From NCBI GenBank assembly GCA_018369555.1, contig JAGZCC010000046.1:1-17376 (forward strand): a DNA stretch of 17,376 bases, read 5' to 3'. The translations under genes and the position numbers were made by a program. Of the stretch, positions 1 through 7,293 are shown in pieces. The notes below the pieces were generated by a model. The model had not been told where the DNA came from and did not search any database. It saw nothing but the letters and a program-made list of their open reading frames with translations. This DNA is from Thomasclavelia spiroformis. GTDB lineage: Bacteria > Bacillota_I > Bacilli_A > Erysipelotrichales > Coprobacillaceae. Numbering within the stretch: position 1 is the stretch's first letter; every line of letters starts with the position of its first letter.

Positions 1-1
1 T

Positions 2-109
2 TTTAACAATCAAATCATCTTAAACTTAAATCCAAAAGAGAATAACAAAGAACAAGATTGGCAAGAAGAATATAAGAAACAATTTGGTGAAGAACCAAGC
101 TTTTTTTAG
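2..109 (+). CDS. C-terminal tail of an upstream gene (partial)
   Basis: The frame that ends in TAG at 107-109 is open back to the window edge and encodes 35 residues, starting FNNQIILNLNP and ending QFGEEPSFF. The tail is hydrophilic and charged (KENNKEQDWQEEYKK), with no recognisable motif. The stop lies only 11 bases before the acetyltransferase start, so the two are probably in one operon. From context it could be a sugar-nucleotide dehydratase or aminotransferase that prepares the substrate for the next two genes, but nothing in these residues shows that. The frame is trusted because it stays open and reads straight into a tight gene junction. Confidence 0.6.
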   Translation, partial: FNNQIILNLNPKENNKEQDWQEEYKKQFGEEPSFF

Positions 110-113
110 GGAG
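108..113 (+). promoter_or_regulatory. Ribosome binding site that decides the acetyltransferase start
   Basis: AGGGAG lies 7 bases before the ATG at 121. A GTG at 115 is in the same frame but sits almost against this site, too close to be used. The ATG is therefore the preferred start, which removes two residues from the longest possible reading. Confidence 0.7.
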
Positions 114-120
114 AGTGAAA

Positions 121-681
121 ATGAATCTATTAATTATAGGAGCAGGCGGACATGGGAGATGTTGTCTAGATATAGCTAGAGATATGAATATCTTTGATAA
201 GATATCTTTTCTTGATGATCAAAATATTAATGAAGTTATAAATGATTGTAAAATCATTGGTTCTATTGATGAAATGAGTTCTTATTATCCCGAGTATACT
301 CATATTCATATTGCTATTGGCAATAACAGTGTTAGAAGCAAACTGCTTTTACAAGCTAAAGAAATAGGCTATTCATTGCCTATACTACAACACTCTTCAA
401 GTGTTGTATCAAATTATGCTTCTATTAATGAGGGAACAATTATATTTCCTCATGCAGTAATAGAACCTAATGCAACTATTGGTAAGGGATGTATTATTAC
501 TGCAAATACAACTATTAATCATGATGCAATGATCAATGATGGCTGTCTAATATATAGCAATTCTATCATTAGACCAATGTCAGTCATAGGAAGTAACACA
601 AGAATAGGAAGTGGATGTACGATTACTTTTGGTACAGACATAAAAGAAGAAACTGATATTAAAGATGGCTCAATAATTTGA
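121..681 (+). CDS. PglD/NeuD-type sugar O/N-acetyltransferase
   Basis: This is a 186-residue acetyltransferase of the left-handed beta-helix family, likely to move acetyl from acetyl-CoA to a sugar nucleotide in the cytoplasm. The N-terminus has the Rossmann-like substrate domain of PglD (LIIGAGGHGRCCLDIA, residues 3-19). From about residue 90 come hexapeptide repeats such as ATIGKGC and SVIGSNTRIGSGC. His134-Asp135 in INHDAMI matches the catalytic His and acidic partner of PglD. The protein stops at DGSII, so the short tail ending in a GVPAK-like motif that usually closes this family is missing. Its place before a phosphoglycosyl transferase resembles bacillosamine-type loci, in which PglD finishes UDP-diNAcBac for PglC. 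Whether the product here is that sugar is not shown. Serine or sialic-acid-type O-acetylation (NeuD) is the main alternative. Confidence 0.85.
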   Translation: MNLLIIGAGGHGRCCLDIARDMNIFDKISFLDDQNINEVINDCKIIGSIDEMSSYYPEYTHIHIAIGNNSVRSKLLLQAKEIGYSLPILQHSSSVVSNYASINEGTIIFPHAVIEPNATIGKGCIITANTTINHDAMINDGCLIYSNSIIRPMSVIGSNTRIGSGCTITFGTDIKEETDIKDGSII

Positions 682-718
682 TCATCTTTTTAATTGAAAT
701 AAAACAGGGAGGGAAAAT

Positions 719-2509
719 ATGATTACTGATAAACAAAAAAAATATCTGCCCCTTAAAAGAACAATAGATATTGTTTTAAGTGGTGGAGCTATTGTTGTAC
801 TAAGTCCAGTATTAGGATTATTAGCGTTAGCTATAAAACTAGATTCTAAAGGACCAGTACTCTTTAAACAAAAACGTGTGGGCAAAGATAAAGAACTATT
901 TGAAATATATAAGTTTAGAACTATGAGAACAGACACACCTAGTGATATGCCTACTCATATGTTAAAAGATCCAGATCAATTTATTACTAAAACAGGAAAA
1001 TTATTAAGAAAAACATCTTTAGATGAATTACCACAAATCTTTAATATCTTTACAGGAAAGATGTCCATCATAGGTCCTAGACCAGCTTTATGGAATCAAG
1101 ATGACTTGATTGCAGAGAGAGATAAATATCATGCGAATGATGTAACTCCAGGATTAACTGGCTGGGCACAAATTAATGGTAGAGATGAATTAGAAATTGA
1201 TGTGAAAGCTAAGTTTGATGGTGATTATGTTAATGAAATGGGCTTAAAGATGGATATCAAATGTTTCTTAGCAACTATTGGTTCAGTACTATTAGGAGAT
1301 GGTGTAGTAGAAGGTGGAACTGGTGAATTAGAAGAAACTGTTGATACACAAATAGTAGATCCTGAAAAGATTAATAAAGAAGCTAAGATTGGTGCTGCAG
1401 TAGTAGGAACTGCAGGAGCAGTAGGACTTGCTGGTTTAGGATTTGTTTGTAAACATATTAAGAATAATAAAAAAGAGAATAAATTTCATAAAGGATTATT
1501 ATTAGGTTCATTAGTATTAGGGTATACAGCATATACTGCTTATACCAATGTAAAAAGAAAAGTACAATTACAAGATATTTTTATTAATGAAAAAGAACTT
1601 AAACAAACTAAAGAAGATAAAAATCTACAATTAAAGAAAGTCTTAATTACTGGTGCTAGTAGTTATATTGGTGAATCGGTAGAAAAATGGTTAAACAATT
1701 CTGATAACGAATATGAAGTTGATACTTTAGATATGTTGGATCCTAATTGGAAAGAATTTGACTTTTCTAAATACGATACAGTATTCCATGTTGCTGGAAT
1801 CGCTCATGCTGATGTAGGAAACGTTTCTGAAGAAGTAAAACAAAAATATTATCAAGTAAATACTGACTTAACTTTAGAAGTAGCAAACATCGCAAAAAAT
1901 GCAAAAGTAAGACAATTTATCTTTATGTCTTCAATGATTGTATATAGTGGTTGTGGAACCACTCATATTACAAAAGATACTAAACCTAAAGCAGAAAACT
2001 TCTATGGTGATAGTAAATTACAAGCTGATTTAAAACTACAAGAAATGAATGATGATTCATTCAAGGTTGTGGTAGTAAGACCACCAATGATTTATGGAAA
2101 AGGATCAAAAGGAAATTATCCACAATTAGTAAAACTTGCAACAAAATTGCCAGTATTTCCAATTGTCAATAATAAAAGATCAATGCTACATATAGATAAT
2201 CTTTGTGAATTTATCAAGTTAATGATTGATAATGAAGAATCAGGTGTGTTCTTCCCGCAAAATGATGAATATACAAATACATCAGATATGGTACAAATGA
2301 TAGCAAGTATAAAAGGACATAAAATAATTTTATTACCTGGTACATCATTATTTATAAAACTATTAGGAAATATTCCTGGTAAAATCGGTAGATTAGCTTC
2401 TAAAGCTTTTGGAGACTCTTATTATGATATGAATCTTAGTGATTATGTAGAAGGTTATAGAATTAATAATTTTAGACATTCTATCGAGATGACGGAGGGA
2501 GAAAATTAG
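719..2509 (+). CDS. Fusion of initiating phosphoglycosyl transferase and SDR sugar-nucleotide epimerase/reductase
   Basis: This 596-residue protein has two enzymes in one chain. Residues 1-205 are a monotopic bacterial sugar transferase. It has a re-entrant hydrophobic segment with a Ser-Pro break (residues 20-40), the signature FEIYKFRTM, the catalytic Asp102-Glu103 in TSLDELPQ, and IGPRPAL at 118-124. The family transfers sugar-1-phosphate from UDP-sugar to undecaprenyl phosphate at the inner membrane face. Residues 224-278 hold two hydrophobic Gly/Ala-rich stretches. Residues about 306-596 are an extended SDR with a nucleotide loop TGASSYIG (311-318; the middle Gly of the usual GxxGxxG is Ser), SSMIVYS (404-410) and the catalytic YGDSK (Tyr429, Lys433). 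The SDR probably makes or modifies the sugar that the transferase uses, for example as a 4-ketoreductase or epimerase. The exact substrate is unknown. AGGGAGGG at 706-713 supports the ATG at 719. Confidence 0.92.
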   Translation: MITDKQKKYLPLKRTIDIVLSGGAIVVLSPVLGLLALAIKLDSKGPVLFKQKRVGKDKELFEIYKFRTMRTDTPSDMPTHMLKDPDQFITKTGKLLRKTSLDELPQIFNIFTGKMSIIGPRPALWNQDDLIAERDKYHANDVTPGLTGWAQINGRDELEIDVKAKFDGDYVNEMGLKMDIKCFLATIGSVLLGDGVVEGGTGELEETVDTQIVDPEKINKEAKIGAAVVGTAGAVGLAGLGFVCKHIKNNKKENKFHKGLLLGSLVLGYTAYTAYTNVKRKVQLQDIFINEKELKQTKEDKNLQLKKVLITGASSYIGESVEKWLNNSDNEYEVDTLDMLDPNWKEFDFSKYDTVFHVAGIAHADVGNVSEEVKQKYYQVNTDLTLEVANIAKNAKVRQFIFMSSMIVYSGCGTTHITKDTKPKAENFYGDSKLQADLKLQEMNDDSFKVVVVRPPMIYGKGSKGNYPQLVKLATKLPVFPIVNNKRSMLHIDNLCEFIKLMIDNEESGVFFPQNDEYTNTSDMVQMIASIKGHKIILLPGTSLFIKLLGNIPGKIGRLASKAFGDSYYDMNLSDYVEGYRINNFRHSIEMTEGEN

Positions 2510-2510
2510 T

Positions 2511-3656
2511 ATGAAAAGAGTACTGGTATTGGCATCGGTTGCTTCCATGATAGATCAATTTAATATGCCAAATATAAGAATATTACAAAAACTAGGATAT
2601 GAAGTAGATGTTGCATGTAACTTCATAGAAGGAAGTACATGTAGCGATGAAAAAATAGAACAATTAAAAAGTAAACTCTCATCAATGAATATTAGATGTT
2701 TTCAAATAGACTTCGCTAGAAATATTACAAATATGCAAAAAAATATTAAAGCATATTGGCAAGTCTTGAATTTAGTGAACAAAAATGATTACATTTTTGT
2801 TCATTGTCATTCGCCGATTGGTGGTGTTATTGGTAGAATAATTTGCAGAAAAAAACATTTAAAAGTGATTTACACAGCTCATGGATTCCATTTTTTTGAA
2901 GGTGGTCCAAAAAAAAGTTGGATTATTTTTTATCCGATTGAAAAATTTTTTTCAAAATATACTGACGTTCTAATAACAATAAATAATGAAGATTATCTAC
3001 TTGCAAAAAATAAATTTAAAATGAAAAGACTAGAAAAAATACCCGGGGTGGGAGTAGATACTAAAAAATTTATAAATTGCAACATAAGTAAAAATAGAAA
3101 AAGAAAAGAATTGGGTATTCCTGATAATGCTTTTGTTCTATTATCCGTTGGAGAATTATCTAGTAGAAAAAATCAACAAGTGGTATTGGATGCATTGTTT
3201 GAAATGAATGATAAACATGTATTTTATATTTTGGCAGGGAAAGGCGAGTTATATGACTCTTATAATAAACAAATTAAAAATTATGGATTAGAAGAAAATA
3301 TACTATTGTTGGGACCAAGATCAGATATAAATGAACTATGTATAGCTAGTGATGTATTTGTACATCCAAGTGTGAGAGAAGGATTAGGAATAGCTCCTCT
3401 TGAAGGAATGGCAGCTGGATTACCATTGATTTCATCATATGTAAATGGAATTAGGGATTATACCGAAGATGGTATAACAGGTTGTTGTATAGATGACCCA
3501 TTAGACATAAAAGAGATGAGACAAGCTATAGAAAAAATGAAATATGATAGTGAGTTTCGAGCTTCTTGTAGTATTAATAATAAAAAGATTTCTGATAAAT
3601 ATAGTTTGGAAAAAAGTATAGATAAAACTGAAGAAATATATAAAACATTGAATTAA
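2511..3656 (+). CDS. GT4-type glycosyltransferase, probably second sugar of the repeat
   Basis: This is a 381-residue GT-B fold enzyme. The N-terminal acceptor domain includes HCHSPIGGVIGR (98-109) and TAHGFHFFEGGP (122-133), followed by ITINNEDYLLAK and IPGVGVDTKKF. The C-terminal donor domain has VGELSSRKNQ (213-222), LAGKGE and the retaining EX7E motif with Glu290 and Glu298 in VREGLGIAPLEGMAAGLP. This wording is typical of Firmicute enzymes encoded next to the initiating transferase, and they usually add the second sugar on the lipid carrier at the cytoplasmic membrane face. That position is inferred, as are donor and linkage. The start lies one base after the previous stop. Its ribosome site GGAGGG (2494-2499) sits inside the end of the fusion gene, so translation is probably coupled. 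Confidence 0.93.
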   Translation: MKRVLVLASVASMIDQFNMPNIRILQKLGYEVDVACNFIEGSTCSDEKIEQLKSKLSSMNIRCFQIDFARNITNMQKNIKAYWQVLNLVNKNDYIFVHCHSPIGGVIGRIICRKKHLKVIYTAHGFHFFEGGPKKSWIIFYPIEKFFSKYTDVLITINNEDYLLAKNKFKMKRLEKIPGVGVDTKKFINCNISKNRKRKELGIPDNAFVLLSVGELSSRKNQQVVLDALFEMNDKHVFYILAGKGELYDSYNKQIKNYGLEENILLLGPRSDINELCIASDVFVHPSVREGLGIAPLEGMAAGLPLISSYVNGIRDYTEDGITGCCIDDPLDIKEMRQAIEKMKYDSEFRASCSINNKKISDKYSLEKSIDKTEEIYKTLN

Positions 3657-3717
3657 TGTAATAGAAGGAACATTACAAAACATGAATGTAAACTTTAATT
3701 GAAATGGAGATACTACA

Positions 3718-4914
3718 ATGAAAATAGTCATTTATTTAGGAGTATTATTTATGCCCGACAAGAATGCTGCAGCTCATCGTGCTGCTATGTTTAGCAAAAT
3801 GATATTAGAATTAGGTTTTCAGCCGGTTGTAATTGGTATGAATGAAAACTTGAATGAAGAAAAAAAAGATATTATAAGTACAAAAAGAATTATAGATGAG
3901 TACACATTGTTTGAAACAGCATATCCAAAAGATGCTTATCAATGGTTAAGAATGATTACGAGTATTACTGAGATAAAAAAAGTAATTAATTATTACGGCG
4001 AAAATAATATTGAAGCTATTATAGCAATGGATTATTTTTCTATAGGGTTAATTAAACTAGTAAATTATTGTTCAAACAAACAAATATCTATTATTGGTGA
4101 TTCGGTTGATTGGTTTGAAAAATCAAAAGAGCATAGTATTAAAGGAATAATAAAGAATATAGATACAAATATTCGTATGAAATTAATCTACAAAAAATAT
4201 ATTAAAAATATGATTACTATTAGTAGTTTTTTATTTAATGAATATAGTAAAACCTGTAATAACATTGTAGAAATACCAGGTGCAGTTTTAAAACAAAACT
4301 TTATATACCAGGATTTTGATATTGATTTTGATAATCAAAAGATAAATTTATGTTTTGTTGGTGCCCCTGGAAATAAATGTGAAAAAGAAAAAATTGACTG
4401 GTTAATTAGTATAATTTGCTCTTTAAATAAATATAATGGAAATAAATTTAAATTCTATATTGCGGGGATAGACAAAGAGACGTTACTTAAATATAGAACT
4501 GATTTGTTCATATATGACAATATAGATTCTTCAATTGTTTTTTTGGGGAAAATTTCTCATGATAAATGTTTGTCACTAGTTTCAAAATGTGATTTTTCTA
4601 CTATTATCCGAGAAGATACTCTTTTGTCGCGCGCAGGATTTCCAACTAAATTAGCTGAATCTTTTAACTGTGGAACCCCGGTAATAGTAACACCGTCAAG
4701 TAATATAAAAGAATATATAAATACAAATTATGGTTTTGTCTCGAAGTCATGTGAATATGAGGATGTTAAATTACTATTGAAAGAAGTTGAATCTGTTAAC
4801 AAAGAAAGCATAAATGATATGAAATCAGTTATTAAATCAGAAAATCCATTGGCTTACTCTAAATTTACTGATGAGTTATCAAAGGTAATTAATAATTCAA
4901 AGAAAGGAAAATAG
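3718..4914 (+). CDS. GT-B glycosyltransferase with altered EX7E motif
   Basis: This is a 398-residue protein with a GT1/GT4-like layout. The N-terminus carries DKNAAAHRAAMFSKM (14-28), common in glycosyltransferase family 4 acceptor domains. The middle has ISIIGDSVDW (123-132), the C-terminal domain begins near INLCFVGAPG (209-218), and the donor site reads SRAGFPTKLAESFNCGTPVIVT (304-325, here with SR before AGFPTK). Glu314 is the second Glu of the usual EX7E pair, but the first position (306) is Ala. The sequence is otherwise intact, so I read it as a divergent active enzyme or one with a different donor, not as a pseudogene. It is preceded by a 61-base gap, the largest in the core, and starts with GGAGA at 3706-3710. 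Donor and acceptor are unknown. Confidence 0.85.
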   Translation: MKIVIYLGVLFMPDKNAAAHRAAMFSKMILELGFQPVVIGMNENLNEEKKDIISTKRIIDEYTLFETAYPKDAYQWLRMITSITEIKKVINYYGENNIEAIIAMDYFSIGLIKLVNYCSNKQISIIGDSVDWFEKSKEHSIKGIIKNIDTNIRMKLIYKKYIKNMITISSFLFNEYSKTCNNIVEIPGAVLKQNFIYQDFDIDFDNQKINLCFVGAPGNKCEKEKIDWLISIICSLNKYNGNKFKFYIAGIDKETLLKYRTDLFIYDNIDSSIVFLGKISHDKCLSLVSKCDFSTIIREDTLLSRAGFPTKLAESFNCGTPVIVTPSSNIKEYINTNYGFVSKSCEYEDVKLLLKEVESVNKESINDMKSVIKSENPLAYSKFTDELSKVINNSKKGK

Positions 4915-4916
4915 AT

Positions 4917-6101
4917 ATGAAGGTCGTTCAAATAAATCCATACTGTGGTAAAGGCAGTACAGGAAAGATTTGCCAATCCATTAGTGAAAGATTGGTAGAT
5001 AATCAAATTGAAAATTATATATTATATACACAATATAATAGTGATTATAATTTAGGAATAAATTATGGAATTAATAAAAAATATGTTTATCTACAATCAC
5101 TTATATCAAAAATAAAGGGAAATAATGGATTTAATAATATCAAAGTTACGAAGAATTTGATTAATGAGATTGAAAAAATATCTCCTGATATAGTTCATTT
5201 ACATAATTTACATGCACAAAACTGTAATTTAGAAATGCTAACAACTTATTTATCAAAGCAAGATTTTAAAGTGTGTTGGACATTTCATGATTGTTGGCTT
5301 TTCACAGGATATTGTATGTATTATGACATGTTTAGATGTGAAAAATGGAAAACAGGGTGTAATGGATGTAAACACAGATTAAAATATAGTTGGTTCATTG
5401 ATAATGCAAATAACAACTGGCAAAAAAAGAAAAATATTTCAGATATGTTAGATTGTAATATAATCGCTCCTTCAAAATGGCTTGCAAATGAAATTAAAGA
5501 ATCTATTTGGAAAAATCATAATATTTATGTTATTAACAATGGAATTAATTTGAAAGTATTTAATAAAAAAAGTAATGATTTATTTACTAAATATCATTCA
5601 AAAAATCAATTTGTTATTTTAGGGGTCGCTGATTTGTGGGATAACAGAAAGGGAATAGATGTTTTTATATCTTTAAGTAAATATTTATCAAAAAAATATA
5701 AAATAGTACTAGTTGGTACAAATCATAAAGTTGAAAAAAAATTACCTGCTAACATTGATTGTATCAAACATACTCACAATCAGGAAGAATTAGCACATTT
5801 ATATAGTTCTGCAGATGTATTTGTAAATCCAACACGTGACGAAGTTTTTGGTATGGTAAATATCGAGTCATTGGCATGTGGTACACCTGTTGTTACTTTT
5901 GATACCGGAGGAAGTCCAGAATGTATAGATGAAAATACTGGTATTGTAGTGAAAAAAAATGATATTGACGATTTAATTGATTCAATAGTAAGAGTCTGCG
6001 AATCTAACGATTTCTCTGCTGAAAAATGCATCGAACGTGCTCATCATTTTGATGAAAATATTTTATATGATGAATATATCGATTTATATAAAAAACTATG
6101 A
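4917..6101 (+). CDS. GT4-type glycosyltransferase with cysteine-rich acceptor domain (WcaC-like)
   Basis: This is a 394-residue GT-B glycosyltransferase. The N-terminal domain has the glycine loop NPYCGKGSTGKI (7-18) and DIVHLHNLH (91-99). A Trp/Cys-rich stretch follows, with WTFHDCW (121-127) and cysteines at 126, 133, 141, 148 and 151. This stretch is a hallmark of a GT4 subgroup that includes colanic-acid-type enzymes, and the Cys set could hold a metal or give structure. The C-terminal domain has VADLWDNRKGIDVF (237-250) and an intact EX7E motif with Glu309 and Glu317 in DEVFGMVNIESLACGTP. It starts 3 bases after the previous stop behind AAAGGAAA and ends in TGA at 6099-6101. The sugar it adds cannot be read from sequence. 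Confidence 0.92.
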   Translation: MKVVQINPYCGKGSTGKICQSISERLVDNQIENYILYTQYNSDYNLGINYGINKKYVYLQSLISKIKGNNGFNNIKVTKNLINEIEKISPDIVHLHNLHAQNCNLEMLTTYLSKQDFKVCWTFHDCWLFTGYCMYYDMFRCEKWKTGCNGCKHRLKYSWFIDNANNNWQKKKNISDMLDCNIIAPSKWLANEIKESIWKNHNIYVINNGINLKVFNKKSNDLFTKYHSKNQFVILGVADLWDNRKGIDVFISLSKYLSKKYKIVLVGTNHKVEKKLPANIDCIKHTHNQEELAHLYSSADVFVNPTRDEVFGMVNIESLACGTPVVTFDTGGSPECIDENTGIVVKKNDIDDLIDSIVRVCESNDFSAEKCIERAHHFDENILYDEYIDLYKKL

Positions 6102-6110
6102 AAGATAAAG

Positions 6111-6117
6111 GGTGATC
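6111..6117 (+). promoter_or_regulatory. Extended ribosome binding site for the TTG start of wzy
   Basis: GGTGATC matches the part of the 16S rRNA 3' end (GATCACC) that lies next to the core anti-Shine-Dalgarno. With AAAG before it the site reads like the consensus AAAGGAGGTGATC with two bases lost. Aligned this way it is spaced about 8 bases from the TTG at 6121. A GTG at 6112 in the same frame lies inside the site and so is a poor start. Confidence 0.55.
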
Positions 6118-6120
6118 GAT

Positions 6121-7293
6121 TTGATTATTAAATTGAAAAAAAATAAAGAAATTATGAATAAAAGAAATTCCAACGATATAACTATAATTGCATTAGTGAT
6201 TTTTGAGTTTATTAATACAATGTTTAGAGCGTTTGGAATGGTAAATATTAACCAAAGTATAATACTTAGAGAATTCGATTTTATTATCTTACTAGTTTTG
6301 ATGATTAAACACTTTATATCACAAAAAAAAATCGATATTACTATTCTAAAATATATAGTTTTATATTTATACATTGTTTTTATAAGTAGCATTTACGGAA
6401 TTAGTAATATAACTGAATTTTCTAATATTATTATGCCTTTAGTTTTAGGACTGCTTGGATGCACCGTTTATTTTTCTTTGGATGATAAGAGATTAAGAGC
6501 AATCATTTATATAGGAGTTTGGATTATGCTTTTTTTATACTATTCTTTCGTAATTACTGGAAGTTATGCGCATGATCCAACAGGTATTAATTCTATTTAT
6601 TATTTTTTGTTGTCATTTCCATTGATTCTTTGTTTTCCAAAATCGCTTTTAAAATTAATAACAGTAATTTTGATTACTATTGTCGTTGTTATATCAATGA
6701 AATCTACAGCTTTAATAATATTAATATCAGTTTTATTAATTGAATACTATTACCATATGAAAGATAGTTCATTAAAAAGAATAATTATGCCTTTCTTTAT
6801 TTTACTTTTTTTTGTTATTGCAATATTTATGATAAAGAGATTTTTAAATATTGATGTCGTTGAAATGTATGTTAAGAGTAATATCTTGGATGGTGGTAAT
6901 GGTCGTACAGAAATATGGAAAAATGTCATTAATATGTTTAAAAATTCAAACATAGTTCAAATGATATTTGGGCACGGATATAATGCAGTTGCAAATATTA
7001 CAGGACTATCAGCTCATAATGATTATTTGGAATTGCTTTTTGATTTTGGAATTTTAGGTTTTTGTGGATTTATATCTACAATTTTTTATTGGATTAAATC
7101 TTATTTTAAAATGAAAAAATTGGAATTTAAGTATTCAAAACTTTTTTTAATGGTTATCTGCGAACTTTTAATAATATTCTTCTTCTCAAGTTGCTATTTT
7201 CAGGCGAGTTATTATTTGATGATAGTTTTCATATTATTTTCACTTATAAATAATTATAAAGTTACGAAAAGGAAGGTTCTATCTAATGAGTAA
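6121..7293 (+). CDS. wzy: Wzy-type O-antigen/capsule polymerase
   Basis: This is a very hydrophobic protein of 390 residues from the TTG start, with about ten or more predicted membrane segments. Wzy polymerases join lipid-linked repeat units on the outer face of the cytoplasmic membrane. The usual large loop before the last helices is present: GRTEIW (261-266), FGHGYN (283-288) and AHNDYLELLFDFGILGF (298-314), the R...W / GxG / HNxxL...GxxG pattern of the Wzy and O-antigen ligase families. The start is uncertain. GTG at 6112 gives 393 residues and ATG at 6154 a shorter protein; TTG at 6121 best fits the ribosome site. The gene overlaps the next by 8 bases. It contains long A and T runs, including nine A at 6323-6331. 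An O-antigen ligase is the alternative, but Wzy fits a Gram-positive operon with one Wzx. Confidence 0.88.
   Translation: MIIKLKKNKEIMNKRNSNDITIIALVIFEFINTMFRAFGMVNINQSIILREFDFIILLVLMIKHFISQKKIDITILKYIVLYLYIVFISSIYGISNITEFSNIIMPLVLGLLGCTVYFSLDDKRLRAIIYIGVWIMLFLYYSFVITGSYAHDPTGINSIYYFLLSFPLILCFPKSLLKLITVILITIVVVISMKSTALIILISVLLIEYYYHMKDSSLKRIIMPFFILLFFVIAIFMIKRFLNIDVVEMYVKSNILDGGNGRTEIWKNVINMFKNSNIVQMIFGHGYNAVANITGLSAHNDYLELLFDFGILGFCGFISTIFYWIKSYFKMKKLEFKYSKLFLMVICELLIIFFFSSCYFQASYYLMIVFILFSLINNYKVTKRKVLSNE
6323..6331 (+). repeat. Homopolymer of nine A within wzy
   Basis: A run of nine A lies in the coding sequence where the protein reads SQKKID. Such runs can slip during replication and shift the frame, but in DNA this AT-rich they also arise by chance. 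Confidence 0.5.

Noticed and set aside
682..936. Minus-strand reading frame
   Set aside because: It lies opposite the start of the transferase-SDR fusion, has no family resemblance, and is a by-product of the coding strand. The same applies to the minus-strand frames at 3501-3731, 5780-6031, 6096-6392, 6750-6953, 8983-9243, 11890-12117, 14712-15020 and 15270-15461.
3654..3680. Rho-independent terminator
   Set aside because: The TAATGT/ACATTA stem is only six AT-rich pairs with a ten-base loop and no following T tract.
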